Positions 19,501-27,784 of a DNA stretch of 64,000 nt are shown here, piece after piece. The DNA is from Prolixibacter sp. NT017 (GTDB lineage Bacteria; Bacteroidota; Bacteroidia; Bacteroidales; Prolixibacteraceae), in the NCBI RefSeq assembly GCF_009617875.1, contig NZ_BLAV01000001.1, positions 1,054,001 to 1,118,000 of the forward strand, given 5' to 3'. The notes beneath the pieces are model-generated. The model was given only the letters and a program-made list of their open reading frames with translations. It did not search any database and was not told where the DNA came from. Position 1 is the stretch's first letter. Every line of letters starts with the position of its first letter. Both the position numbers and the translations under genes were made by a program.

Positions 19501-20409
19501 CGAGCCAGGATGGCGGTAAAATCGAACGATCCAAATCCGCCGTTGTTAGTGCAGGCCATAAACGATGCGTCGGTAACGGATACAACCGGTAAGAAACAGG
19601 TGACTGTAAATGATACGATTTCAGCTTTCCAGTCAGTTGATTTTTATCGTCAACTGACTGGAACTTTTACGGTCAGCATTCCCGGAAACTTCTGGATCAA
19701 AGGGAAGGACATGAACTTTGAACTGAAAGGAGATTTACGTGCAGTGAAGGAAGGAAAACCGGTTGATCTTTTTGGTACACTAAGTGTGCAGCGCGGGTTT
19801 TATAAGATGTATGGCAAACGATTCGATTTTGAATCGGGTAGTTTAACCTTTACGGGAAGCGATGAGATTAACCCGATGGTTGATTTTACCATTGCCTATT
19901 CCTTCCGAGACGTAGAGAAACAGCTGAGGAAAATTACTCTGCACATAACCGGAAGAGCGCTTGAACCAAACTTTGAGTTTCGTCTCGATGGTCAGCAAAT
20001 TACCGAGCAAGATGCCCTGTCGTATATTCTGTTTGGACGGTCATCCAATCAGCTTACTTCAGCACAAAGCTCGAGCGTGAACAGTGCATCCGGTGTGGCA
20101 AAGAATTTGGCGCTAGGTCAGGTGTCGTCGGTGTTGAAAGATGCGCTGCAGTCGACACTCAACCTCGATGTGCTGGAGATTTCCGGAGGTGAAAACTGGT
20201 CATCCAGCAGCGTTACCGTTGGAAAATACATTACCAGGAACCTGTACCTGGGGTATCAGCGGACTTTTGCTCTCGATAAGAAGACTAAAATTATTGCGCC
20301 GGAAAAGATTACCCTGGAATACCAAATTCTGCGTTGGTTGTATCTGCAGGCAACCAATCAGGCGACAAACTCGGGTTTTGATTTAATTATTAAAAAGTCG
20401 TGGAAATAG
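16561..20409 (+). CDS. tamB: Translocation and assembly module subunit TamB
   Basis: The start at 16561 follows the tamA stop by one base and gives MVRRIVKIVSWIVGGIIIL, a single N-terminal membrane anchor; the product has 1282 residues. The long middle is a periplasmic, repeat-like beta structure rich in LDLRLKGSG, LRLTGSGTKP and DSLRF-type strands, as expected for the AsmA/TamB superfamily of hydrophobic-groove bridge proteins. The C-terminal 300 residues form the DUF490/TamB domain (YKMYGKRFDFESGSLTFTG, EQDALSYILFGRSS, ITLEYQILRWLYLQ). It should span from the inner membrane to TamA and move lipids or assist outer-membrane protein assembly. It converges on the FNR-like gene, with only four bases between the stops. 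Confidence 0.92.
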   Translation: MVRRIVKIVSWIVGGIIILILAGLLMIRTGMLNQWLASVVSSKGSEMLHAEVKLDSIRGNLLGDFYLTNFSLSRNDTTLLFFQKLEVKYSLASVLRKNVNVDYVGLAQLRVFAVQKKDSTWNLEHIFPADATKVQPDSTSKSGSSWTVNISDFRLKDFQGTVVPIDTVAIIPRKLALSLALSVRFEPEDLALNLKQFHLQTQQPDAVIDSLTGKLEMVKRRLKWSDLHFQTTRSRMTSNGMLPLDSLNLADLQLAFQPLDLADLQPFIKQPLYGKPNIQLLLKGGMQQNQMQLKVHEAQQRLALEGWFKDLRTNPQYNFHLKIDSINAATWTRDSTLNSLISGRFAVVGDGFDIKTNRVKLDGQLNDAHYSGYTVKNFSVNLDKRAGNVDARLNADAWLGKIESTAHLKELFTHPAYQINARLRHVDLADFLPKDSLKSDVNLDLRLKGSGMKLNDLKAQAEIRSNNTILLGQPVTDFHTRMRYNAGNYQLDSLLFEVPAFHLFAKGKGNIHLSNDFSLTVQARDINSLAKPLGLPPSKMTGTISGRVTGPADSLRFAGNIDLQHLRYDSITVGVLAGKVQALLQDSLYRGKADLQASSMDIGGIAMQSLGLKTQFKNGRLDNQVDLVMNDSLKANLAANVFFKNALRVDLKRLHLSLIHSEWNGGSDSTSIIPSGDSIVVRNLVLASAKQKIALDGRFAFHGNEDLNLSLDNVDLSQIPPFKGVPQNLKGIVSSGIRLTGSGTKPEIQGFLDIQKPALDTISLKQIAADVNFQDERLKLQLGVLGEKDSLLTAELDLPLHLSFADSIYLLRKTEPVHGYLRIDSLEIARFNRFIAQQGMKVGGLFSANVQLSNTIDDVKIGGHVHLDNGQFDDKEYGLSYRNIILRSGLQGNRFSIDTLGMKSGKGYLGMHGYVKLKSQLGAEPEYIHLNISGEKFSVANSDLLDAVINTNMLLEGTPQQPKFSGNLTVEEAHLNADALRARMAVKSNDPNPPLLVQAINDASVTDTTGKKQVTVNDTISAFQSVDFYRQLTGTFTVSIPGNFWIKGKDMNFELKGDLRAVKEGKPVDLFGTLSVQRGFYKMYGKRFDFESGSLTFTGSDEINPMVDFTIAYSFRDVEKQLRKITLHITGRALEPNFEFRLDGQQITEQDALSYILFGRSSNQLTSAQSSSVNSASGVAKNLALGQVSSVLKDALQSTLNLDVLEISGGENWSSSSVTVGKYITRNLYLGYQRTFALDKKTKIIAPEKITLEYQILRWLYLQATNQATNSGFDLIIKKSWK

Positions 20410-20413
20410 TGGA

Positions 20414-21109
20414 CTAACCGGTTTGGCTGATTTTTTCCAGCATGTCGCGTTTCAGCAAGGTGATATCGCCATTGCTGTCTTCCAGAATTCCGTTCTCTTT
20501 GAAGTCCTTGATTCCCCGTACCACACTCATCACGGACATCCCTGTAAATTCAGCGATATCTTTCCGTGTAAGAGAGAGGTGAAACGAATCGCTTCTGTAA
20601 AGTTGGTCGGCGAAGAAAAGAAATGCTTCTGCCAAACGGCCGTTCATCTGCTTCTGTGTCAGCGAGACTAGTTTTTCGGTACGGTGTGCAAAGTGTTGGT
20701 TGATGGCATGAATGATGGATGCCGCAAATTGACCGTTTTGGCGCACGAACTTCTCAAAAATGTGGATATCCATGGCACAAATCACGGAATCTTCGACAGC
20801 TGCAATGGAGAACTGCAGGATGCTGTTCATGTACAATGACGAAAGCCCCATCAGTTTGCCACTCGGGTAGAAATTCAGAATGAGGTTATTGTCCTTATCG
20901 ATTTCCCGATAGATTTTAGTGAGTCCCTTTTTCAGGAATAATATATGGGTGACAAATGAGCCCTGTTTGGCGATAACTTCCCCTTTGCGATAGTGCAATT
21001 CAACCCGTCTTTCATCGACCGAAAGCAACTCTTCTTCCGATAGTTTTTCAAAACAGGCTGACTTATTCTGGCATAAAAGGCATGATGTTTTTGTGCTATT
21101 GTCAATCAT
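20414..21109 (-). CDS. FNR-like Crp-family regulator with a complete [4Fe-4S] cysteine set
   Basis: A 231-residue Crp/Fnr regulator. Cys10, Cys13 and Cys19 sit at the N-terminus with a further Cys111 in the effector domain; the spacings (3, 6 and 92) nearly equal those of E. coli FNR (Cys20, 23, 29 and 122). This makes an oxygen-labile [4Fe-4S] cluster likely. The cyclic-nucleotide-like beta roll spans about 25-140, the dimer helix follows, and the C-terminal helix-turn-helix contains LTRKDIAEFTGMSVMSVVRG. A good ribosome site (AAGGAGCTGA) precedes the ATG at 21109. It is divergent from the Mrp/complex-I-like operon, so it may control that operon and its own gene in response to oxygen or redox state. 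Confidence 0.9.
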   Translation of the reverse strand: MIDNSTKTSCLLCQNKSACFEKLSEEELLSVDERRVELHYRKGEVIAKQGSFVTHILFLKKGLTKIYREIDKDNNLILNFYPSGKLMGLSSLYMNSILQFSIAAVEDSVICAMDIHIFEKFVRQNGQFAASIIHAINQHFAHRTEKLVSLTQKQMNGRLAEAFLFFADQLYRSDSFHLSLTRKDIAEFTGMSVMSVVRGIKDFKENGILEDSNGDITLLKRDMLEKISQTG

Positions 21110-21158
21110 TCAGCTCCTTACAATTTCTCCGTTTCATGTGATAATTCGCGCGTAAACA

Positions 21159-21206
21159 TACATCTATTTACAGATGTACACAAGGCTATTTCAACATATG
21201 TATGTT
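21159..21206. promoter_or_regulatory. Two palindromes in the divergent promoter region (candidate operators)
   Basis: TACATCT-N6-AGATGTA is a perfect 7-bp inverted repeat at 21159-21178. AACATA-TG-TATGTT is a second at 21193-21206. Both lie between the FNR-like gene and the first gene of the Mrp/Nuo operon, where Crp/Fnr dimers normally bind. Neither matches the E. coli FNR box TTGAT-N4-ATCAA, so the assignment to this regulator is inference. Confidence 0.4.
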
Positions 21207-21312
21207 TGGTTTTTTGACTTTCTGAATGTCATATTCGATTTCCTATAAGCATCCATATATGTAGGTATTATTACATCAAGATATTTAGGTTATTAAATAA
21301 AACAACAAACCA

Positions 21313-21807
21313 ATGAATTTTAAGAACATAGGAATTTCTTTCTTGATTCTGTTTGGATTTTGGTTGTTGCTAAACGGCACTTTTACGACGCCCATTATCG
21401 TCACCGGTTTAATCGTTTCGCTGGTTATTCCGATGTTTTTCTGTGCGCGTTGTGACGTGTTTGCCGATATGCGGCTTACCCCCAAAGCGTTTCTTTACAC
21501 CTTCATTTATCTCTTCGTTTTTGCGTTTGAGTTGGTGAAATCGAACCTGGATGTTACCCGCCGGGTGATTTCTCCAAAGCTTCCCATCAACCCGGGGATT
21601 GTGAAGGTAAAGACCAAACTGAAATCAAAAATGGCCCGGATGATTCTGGCCAATTCCATCACACTTACGCCTGGTACCTTTACTCTGGCTATCGAGAAGA
21701 AGTACCTCTACATCCACTGGATCGATGTACAAGATAAGGATGTTGAGGCAGCTACGAAAGACATTGTTCAGAAATTCGAAAAATACCTGGAGGTGATTTA
21801 TGGTTAA
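21313..21807 (+). CDS. mrpE: MrpE-like subunit (MbxA type)
   Basis: A 164-residue subunit E of the Mrp cation/proton antiporter group. Three N-terminal hydrophobic segments (GISFLILFGFWLLLNG, FIYLFVFAFELV) are followed by a soluble tail with the family motif ILANSITLTPGTFTL. It is the first gene of a tightly packed operon of twelve; the next ATG overlaps its stop by eight bases. In MBX/MBH/MBS complexes the EFG-BB-C-D block forms the ion-translocating membrane arm. Confidence 0.9.
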   Translation: MNFKNIGISFLILFGFWLLLNGTFTTPIIVTGLIVSLVIPMFFCARCDVFADMRLTPKAFLYTFIYLFVFAFELVKSNLDVTRRVISPKLPINPGIVKVKTKLKSKMARMILANSITLTPGTFTLAIEKKYLYIHWIDVQDKDVEAATKDIVQKFEKYLEVIYG

Positions 21808-22060
21808 CACAATTCTTACCATCAGCGTGGTGCTGATTCTGCTTTCGGTACTGCTTTCGCTCTACCGTTTCATCAAAGGCCCGAATACCGCTGATCGCGT
21901 GATTGCCTTCGATGTAATGACCATTGCGTCCATCGGGCTGATTGCCCTGATATCGTATTTCGCCAACCGGCTTATATACCTTGATGTGGCTGTCGTTTAC
22001 GGCTTGCTGAGTTTCATCGGGGTAATTGTTGTGGCCAAATTCCTTGAAAAAAGTTTGTGA
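21800..22060 (+). CDS. mrpF: MrpF-like subunit (MbxB type)
   Basis: An 86-residue protein with three membrane helices. The motif GPNTADRVIAFDVMTIASIG is the family signature, with Asp residues in the second helix region. Stop and start are packed against the neighbours (8-base overlap upstream, next ATG one base after this stop), implying translational coupling within the Mrp/Nuo operon. Confidence 0.9.
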   Translation: MVNTILTISVVLILLSVLLSLYRFIKGPNTADRVIAFDVMTIASIGLIALISYFANRLIYLDVAVVYGLLSFIGVIVVAKFLEKSL

Positions 22061-22061
22061 T

Positions 22062-22421
22062 ATGGAAATACTGAAAATAATTGGCGCTGTGATTACCCTG
22101 ATGGGCTCGATTGCTCTTTTAATTGGAGCGCTTGGTCTGGTCAGGATGCCCGATTTATACAATCGCATCCAAACGGGAACCAAAGCGTCAACCTTCGGAA
22201 CTGTCCTCACCCTGCTGGGATTGATTTTCATTTTCCCCGGATGGGTCGGAAAACTGGTCATCCTGATGCTGTTTGTTGGTATCTCCAACCCGGTTTCATC
22301 GCACGTGTTGGCACGGAATGCTTATCGTTCGGGTGTGCCGCTTTCGGATAAGACAACGGTTGACCGTCTGGCAGAGGATATCGAAAACAAAGAAGTTGAA
22401 CCTGTAAACGATGCCCAATGA
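22062..22421 (+). CDS. mrpG: MrpG-like subunit (MbxC type)
   Basis: A 119-residue protein from the ATG at 22062, directly after the MrpF stop; a longer frame from 22026 overlaps MrpF and is unlikely. Three hydrophobic segments and the signature GALGLVRMPDLYNRIQTGTK with GLIFIF define MrpG/PhaG. The tail is acidic (VDRLAEDIENKEVE). The next gene starts at 22418 with an ATGA-type overlap. Confidence 0.9.
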   Translation: MEILKIIGAVITLMGSIALLIGALGLVRMPDLYNRIQTGTKASTFGTVLTLLGLIFIFPGWVGKLVILMLFVGISNPVSSHVLARNAYRSGVPLSDKTTVDRLAEDIENKEVEPVNDAQ

Positions 22422-22669
22422 TTTATCTGATTATAGCCATTGTACTGGGAATTATTATGCTGGTGGCCGCTGTCATCGCGGTGTATAATAAGGACCTGAA
22501 AACAGCCATCATTGCGGCAGGTGTTACCAGTCTGTTTGCATCGGTGCTGTACGTGTTGCTGGCTGCTCCTGATGTGGCGCTGACCGAAGCGTCGATTGGA
22601 AGTGGTTTGACAACCCTCATTTTCTTCTATGTGTATAATAAAATAAGACGAAATAATGCTCAGGAATAG
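22418..22669 (+). CDS. MrpB N-terminal-type subunit (DUF4040, MbhD/MbxD-like)
   Basis: An 83-residue, three-helix membrane subunit. The motif LYVLLAAPDVALTEASIGSG is that of the DUF4040/MbhD family, equal to the C-terminal part of MrpA or the separate small subunit of MBH-type complexes. No MrpA is encoded here; a separate DUF4040 protein is what MBX/MBH/MBS operons have. Its last 14 bases overlap the next start. Confidence 0.88.
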   Translation: MIYLIIAIVLGIIMLVAAVIAVYNKDLKTAIIAAGVTSLFASVLYVLLAAPDVALTEASIGSGLTTLIFFYVYNKIRRNNAQE

Positions 22670-23360
22670 TTTAATACTGCTGGTATTGCTCGGATTTGCC
22701 GCAGCGATTTTTCCACTTCTGCACTCGTACGAAGCGAAAGACGCGTTGACCGGTGTTGCTGAGCATTATGCCAACTACGGAAAAGAAGAGGTGGGAGCAG
22801 CCAACCTCGTATCGGCGGTGGTAGTTACCTACCGTGGTTTCGATACGCTGGGTGAGGTAACCATCCTGTTTCTGGCCTCTGCGGTTATCGGCCTTTTTCT
22901 GAAGGCTTCGGAAACCTATACGAAAGATAGCCGGTCGGTTTTCTTCAAATCGACAGAAATCCTGGTAACGGCTTCACGGTTGCTGGTTCCCATGATTCTG
23001 CTTTTAGGCGTGTACATTTTCATCAACGGACACTTAACTCCGGGTGGAGGTTTCCAGGGAGGTGCAGTCATTGCATCGGCATTTGCGCTCCTGCTGTTGT
23101 CACGACCGCAGAAACATTTCAGCCACAAAGTGATTTCGGTGGTTGAATCGATTTCGGGAATCTCCTTTGTTTTCATCGGCCTGTTAGGTGTTCTGCTGGC
23201 CGGCGGATTCCTTGATAACCATATCCTGGCGATGGGAAAATTCGGTACGCTGTTGAGTGCCGGCGCCATCCCGATTATCTACATTCTTATCGGACTGAAA
23301 GTTGGTTCTGAACTGACCGGTATCGTCCGTAATCTGAAAGAATCTCAAAAAGAAGGATAA
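22656..23360 (+). CDS. mrpB: MrpB-like subunit, MbhE+MbhF-type fusion
   Basis: A 234-residue membrane protein. The first 95 residues (NLVSAVVVTYRGFDTLGEVTILFLAS) match the MbhE region, and the rest (LLGVYIFINGHLTPGGGFQGGAVIASAF) is the MnhB/MbhF domain with its glycine-rich signature. In Pyrococcus these are separate genes; here they form one chain. The stop is immediately followed by the start of the MrpC-like gene. Confidence 0.88.
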   Translation: MLRNSLILLVLLGFAAAIFPLLHSYEAKDALTGVAEHYANYGKEEVGAANLVSAVVVTYRGFDTLGEVTILFLASAVIGLFLKASETYTKDSRSVFFKSTEILVTASRLLVPMILLLGVYIFINGHLTPGGGFQGGAVIASAFALLLLSRPQKHFSHKVISVVESISGISFVFIGLLGVLLAGGFLDNHILAMGKFGTLLSAGAIPIIYILIGLKVGSELTGIVRNLKESQKEG

Positions 23361-23732
23361 ATGCAACTCTTTAGTATAGAATATATCAGTCTGGTCGTTG
23401 GTTTCCTGATTCTGCTGATCGGAATCTGGGGCATTCTCACCCGGAAGAATATCCTGAAGATGGTGATCGGTTTCTCACTGTTCGACACGGGCACACACAT
23501 TATTATTGTGGCGCTGGGTTACGTGAGAAACAAGACAGCTCCGATTCTGAACCAGCCCGATCTGCAAACCGATACCGCACATAAGATTGTTGACCCGGTG
23601 CCACAGGCGCTGGTATTGACAGCTATCGTGATTGGCCTGGGTGTAACCGCTTTGATGCTGGTTTACGCCATGAAGCTTCATAACGAAAAGAAAACGTTGA
23701 ACATTCAAAATTATAAAGACTTGAAATGGTAG
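23361..23732 (+). CDS. mrpC: MrpC/NuoK-like subunit (MbxG type)
   Basis: A 123-residue protein with three membrane helices, homologous to NuoK. It shows FSLFDTGTHIIIVALG and DPVPQALVLTAIVIGLGVTA, the MrpC signature; a conserved Glu of NuoK is not obvious here. The start directly follows the preceding stop and its own end overlaps the next gene by seven bases. Confidence 0.9.
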   Translation: MQLFSIEYISLVVGFLILLIGIWGILTRKNILKMVIGFSLFDTGTHIIIVALGYVRNKTAPILNQPDLQTDTAHKIVDPVPQALVLTAIVIGLGVTALMLVYAMKLHNEKKTLNIQNYKDLKW

Positions 23733-26700
23733 CACCTATCTACATCATCGCTACGTTGCTGGGAGTTGCGTTTGGCCTGGGTTTGTTTGGTAAGAAAATG
23801 AACTCATCGGCTGGCTTCCTCTCACTGCTGGCGCTCGGTTTTGCATCCTTCATTTCCCTCGAATGGCTGGCCGGTTTCTGGTTGTACGACAGGGCTGCCG
23901 AGTATATTTATACCGCAGGCTTTCAACCGCCATTCTCCATCAACCTGTTGATGGGAAAAGAGGAAGCACTGTTTACGTCCCTGATAAACGTGGCCGGATT
24001 TTTCGGAGCGGTTTATCTTTGGGATAAGTTGAAGAAAATTGGTTCGAACGGTTATGTCACCCTGATGGGAATGATTCTCGGTCTGAATGTGATCATCATG
24101 ACCCGCGACTTGTTCAACCTGTTTGTATTTCTCGAAATCAGCAGCATCGCAACGGCCGGTCTGATTATCTTCAGTCAAAACCTGAAGACCATCGCCGCTG
24201 GCTTTAAATACATGCTGGCCACCGGAATTATCTCCGGAATCCTGTTGCTGGGAATCATTTTCATGTACTATTTTACCGGTACCCTGAATATCGATGATTT
24301 CCTGGCCGTTCATTCCCTTTCGGTGAAAGGATTTGGAGTGGCTGTCTTCTTTGTACTGATTTCCATTGTACTCGAACTGAAACCTTTCCCGGCTAACGGT
24401 TGGGGACTGGATGTATACGAAAGTGCCGATTCGGGCATTGCTGCATTGATTTCGGCCGGAACAGCCACTGCATCATTCTTCGTGATGTACAAACTGTTGC
24501 CGCTGGGAACTCCGCAGTTCCATATGGTTTTGGCCGGCATTGGTCTGGCTACCTTCATTGGTTCGAACCTGATGGGCCTGAAACAAACCAACCCGAATCG
24601 TTTGTTGGGTTATTCATCTATCGGACAAGTTGGTTTGCTGGTGACCATCCTGGGACTTTCTGAATTCCTGGGTGATCGCACTACGTTCATCGCGTACAGC
24701 ATTTTGATTAGTCACTTCCTGGCGAAAGCCGGATTGTTCTGGATTTCCGGAATCGTCAAGCGTTCGTCAATCAAAGAGTGGGCTGTATTACGTAACAACC
24801 GCTTGCTGATGATTCTTTTCGGCGTATTCGTTTTCACGTTGATTGGTTTCCCTCCGTTCCCTTCTTTCTTCGGAAAATGGGATATGATGCTGCAGCTGGC
24901 TTCTTCAAACCAGTATTTCTGGATTATTGGCGTGCTGCTTGGCTCATTGCTCGAAGGTGTTTACCTCTTCCGCTGGTTGGGCTATGCACTGAAACTGGAC
25001 AATGCGGAACTGCCTTCTTTCGAAGTAAAATGGAACAAGGTATTGCCGGTAGTTGTCTTCGGAGCTGCCACCTTCGTGATTGGCTATTTCGTTAGCTCGA
25101 TTCATCCTTATGCAAAAGTGATTAACTACATCCCGCTGGCGGTCGCTCTGGCATTCGTGCTGATTGACTTCCTTCCGGTGTATGTAAAAAATACCCTGGC
25201 TATTCTGGCCATGGCATACTACTATTATTACCTCTACCCAACACTTTCCAGTTTTGGAGCGGTGTTTGGCGCCATCTTCATGGTGGGAGGTATCGTAACC
25301 CTGATTGCCGGTTATGCTTACAAAGGTCAGCGTCGCGGATTTTATCCGTTTGCCCTGATGATGTTTGCCGGTTTGATTGGCCTGATTGAAGCAAAAACCA
25401 CCATCGCATTCTTCTACGCATGGGAAGTGATGACCGTTGGTTCCTATTTCCTCATCATTCGTGGTAAGAAATCGATGCCGCACGCGTTGAGTTACATGAT
25501 CTTCTCGATGGGAGGAGCTTACCTGATGCTGGCTGGTTTTGCCATCGCTTCGGTTGGACAGTTCAACCTCGATATGAGTACGCTTTCACATGTGCTGGTT
25601 TATCCGACCTGGGTATTCATTCTGCTGGCAGTTGGTTTTATGACGAAAACCGCGTCACTTGGATTGCATATCTGGCTGCCGGGTGCACACGCCGAAGCAG
25701 AAACAGATGTTTCTCCCATGGTGTCAGCCATCCTGCTGAAAGCTGGTGTTTTCGGTCTGGTAACATTGTTCCTGGCCATGGGCGACCAATTGATTGGAGG
25801 AGACGTCAGCGTGATTTACCTGCTGGGCTGGCTTGGTGCCATCACCGCCGTCATGGGTAACCTAATGGCTGCTTTCCAGGAAGATGCCAAGCGTTTGCTG
25901 GCTTACTCCAGTGTAGGCGTGCTCGGTTATATCCTGTTCGGTCTGTCGCTGATGTCGCACCTGGGATGGTTGTCAGCCATTTCTATTTCGGTGACTCACT
26001 TCATGTTTAAATCGTTGCTCTTCCTCGCTATTGGCGGAGTTGTATGGCGCGTGAAAACAAAAGAGATGTACCGCATGGGAGGACTTATTAAGCGGATGCC
26101 GTTCTCATTCTTCTCGGTACTCATCGGTATCATCGTATTGGCTGGTTTGCCACCGTTATCCGGTTTCTCCGGAAAGTGGATTTTCTACAACGCCATCATG
26201 ATGAAGCAATGGTACCTGCAGGGAGCCCTGATTTTCTTCTCAGGAATTGTAGCCTTCCTTTATGTCTTCCGGTTAATTCACACCGTTTTTCTCGGTCAGT
26301 TGAAGGACGAGCATCGTGAAGTAAAAGAGGCTCCGTTCTGGTTGCTGGTTCCGCAATACATGATTATTGGCGTATTGCTGTACTTCTCAGCTATCCCGAA
26401 CTCATTGCTCAAGCCGATTGGTAAGATCATCACGCCATACTTCCCGGTAGGAGCGCTGGAGTGGACCGGCCAGCATGCCACCAGTACTTATGGTTACTGG
26501 AATGGTTTGGTCATCTTCTATATCGTGATAACCATCTTCCTGGTCGCCCTGGTTTGGCTAATCATTAATAACCGCCGGGCACAGAAAGTGAAACAGTTCA
26601 ACATTGTATTTGCTGCTGAGCGTCCGTTCAAACCGGAAACTTCACATTACGCCTATAATTTCTATGCGCACTACCGCAAAGCCCTTGGTATTCTGGTAGA

Positions 26701-26857
26701 ACCGAAAATCACCGGCTGGTGGGAAGGTGTTGCCGAATGGGCGCACGCTGCAGGCGATAAATTCCGGAAAATCTACAACGGTGACGGACAGACCTATATG
26801 GTTCACATTATGGCATTCATCGTTATCATCTACCTAATATCATTTGGAGGTTTTTAA
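23726..26857 (+). CDS. Fused tandem antiporter subunit (two MrpD/NuoLMN-like domains, MbxH-MbxH')
   Basis: A 1043-residue polytopic protein built from two complete proton/cation-channel units. Unit one (about 1-490) contains LFNLFVFLEISSIATAG (the key Glu of the fifth helix), ELKPFPANGWGLDVYESADSG (the Lys region) and LLGYSSIGQVGLL. Unit two (about 500-1000) contains FFYAWEVMTVGSYFL, KTASLGLHIWLPGAHAEAET and LLAYSSVGVLGYI, again with Glu, Lys and His of NuoL/M/N. MBX complexes have two such subunits encoded by separate genes; here they are one polypeptide with no stop or slippery site between. It should carry two ion channels in the membrane arm. The next gene starts at the following base. 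Confidence 0.9.
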   Translation: MVAPIYIIATLLGVAFGLGLFGKKMNSSAGFLSLLALGFASFISLEWLAGFWLYDRAAEYIYTAGFQPPFSINLLMGKEEALFTSLINVAGFFGAVYLWDKLKKIGSNGYVTLMGMILGLNVIIMTRDLFNLFVFLEISSIATAGLIIFSQNLKTIAAGFKYMLATGIISGILLLGIIFMYYFTGTLNIDDFLAVHSLSVKGFGVAVFFVLISIVLELKPFPANGWGLDVYESADSGIAALISAGTATASFFVMYKLLPLGTPQFHMVLAGIGLATFIGSNLMGLKQTNPNRLLGYSSIGQVGLLVTILGLSEFLGDRTTFIAYSILISHFLAKAGLFWISGIVKRSSIKEWAVLRNNRLLMILFGVFVFTLIGFPPFPSFFGKWDMMLQLASSNQYFWIIGVLLGSLLEGVYLFRWLGYALKLDNAELPSFEVKWNKVLPVVVFGAATFVIGYFVSSIHPYAKVINYIPLAVALAFVLIDFLPVYVKNTLAILAMAYYYYYLYPTLSSFGAVFGAIFMVGGIVTLIAGYAYKGQRRGFYPFALMMFAGLIGLIEAKTTIAFFYAWEVMTVGSYFLIIRGKKSMPHALSYMIFSMGGAYLMLAGFAIASVGQFNLDMSTLSHVLVYPTWVFILLAVGFMTKTASLGLHIWLPGAHAEAETDVSPMVSAILLKAGVFGLVTLFLAMGDQLIGGDVSVIYLLGWLGAITAVMGNLMAAFQEDAKRLLAYSSVGVLGYILFGLSLMSHLGWLSAISISVTHFMFKSLLFLAIGGVVWRVKTKEMYRMGGLIKRMPFSFFSVLIGIIVLAGLPPLSGFSGKWIFYNAIMMKQWYLQGALIFFSGIVAFLYVFRLIHTVFLGQLKDEHREVKEAPFWLLVPQYMIIGVLLYFSAIPNSLLKPIGKIITPYFPVGALEWTGQHATSTYGYWNGLVIFYIVITIFLVALVWLIINNRRAQKVKQFNIVFAAERPFKPETSHYAYNFYAHYRKALGILVEPKITGWWEGVAEWAHAAGDKFRKIYNGDGQTYMVHIMAFIVIIYLISFGGF

Positions 26858-27772
26858 ATGGGAACTATTGTAACGAAAATACTATATGCGCTGCTCACCC
26901 TGTTTATTGTGACCAACTACGGATTGATTCTTTCCGGTGTGGTTCGCAAGATTGGAGCCAGGGTAGGGCGCCGGCATGGCATACGGTTTTACCAGCCATA
27001 CATCGACTTAATTAAGAACTATACATTCCGTACCCGGATTACCCATGGGATCATGTATTACATTGGCCCGGTTTTCCGGTTAACCGGAGGAATTGGCTTG
27101 TTGCTCTTCCTGCCTGTTATCTACGGCTCGCCGGTATTCGATAACTTCTCGTTCGCCGGTGACTTAACCTTTGTGCTCTACTTCCAGTTCTTTGGTGTAC
27201 TGGGAATGGCACTGGGAGCCGGCGAAAGTGGTCACCCTTATTCTGCTTTGGGTGTTTCACGCGGACTGGCACAGACTACAGCCATGGAACTTCCGCTGAC
27301 GCTGGGGGTTTTGGCTCTGGCTGTTCAGTATCATACCCTGAATATTCACGAAATCGTCGCTGCTCAGCAGGGAAGCATCCTTCACTGGACGCTCTTTACC
27401 AATCCGCTGGCTGCTATCGCGATGATGCTGTCGTTCCTGGCAATGATGGGACGCTCACCATTCGACGTGGTTATTGCACCGCAGGAAATTCCGATTGGCC
27501 CGCCAACCGAGTACCATTCAGCATTGCTGGGTGTCCTGCAGCTCAACCGGGCCATTTTCCCGGCAGCCAAGCTCATCCTGTTCATGAACCTGCTGTTTGG
27601 CGGTGCTACCAACTGGGGCGAACTGGTTATCAAAACCTTCTTCATATACATGTGGTCGGTATTTGTTGGAATCGCTTACCCGCGTTTCCGTGTCGACCAG
27701 TCGGTGCGGTGGTACCTGGGTATCCCGCTGTTAATTGGGGTGGCCGCCATCCTGGTAGTCAAATACTTTTAA
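26858..27772 (+). CDS. NuoH-like membrane anchor subunit (MbxM type)
   Basis: A 304-residue, eight-helix protein of the complex I subunit 1 family. Motifs RRHGIRFYQPYIDLIKNY, GESGHPYSALGVSRGLAQT, MMGRSPFDVVIAPQEI and GPPTEYHSALLG match the NuoH/HyfC/EchB loop regions that line the coupling chamber. In quinone-reducing NuoH the equivalents are the E-channel Glu residues; several Glu are kept here. It links the Mrp-like arm encoded upstream with the soluble arm encoded downstream. Confidence 0.9.
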   Translation: MGTIVTKILYALLTLFIVTNYGLILSGVVRKIGARVGRRHGIRFYQPYIDLIKNYTFRTRITHGIMYYIGPVFRLTGGIGLLLFLPVIYGSPVFDNFSFAGDLTFVLYFQFFGVLGMALGAGESGHPYSALGVSRGLAQTTAMELPLTLGVLALAVQYHTLNIHEIVAAQQGSILHWTLFTNPLAAIAMMLSFLAMMGRSPFDVVIAPQEIPIGPPTEYHSALLGVLQLNRAIFPAAKLILFMNLLFGGATNWGELVIKTFFIYMWSVFVGIAYPRFRVDQSVRWYLGIPLLIGVAAILVVKYF

Positions 27773-27784
27773 AGCTTAGTTGAC

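Noticed and set aside
21121-21312. Classical FNR box TTGAT-N4-ATCAA
   Set aside because: No such sequence was found between the divergent genes; only other palindromes were recorded.
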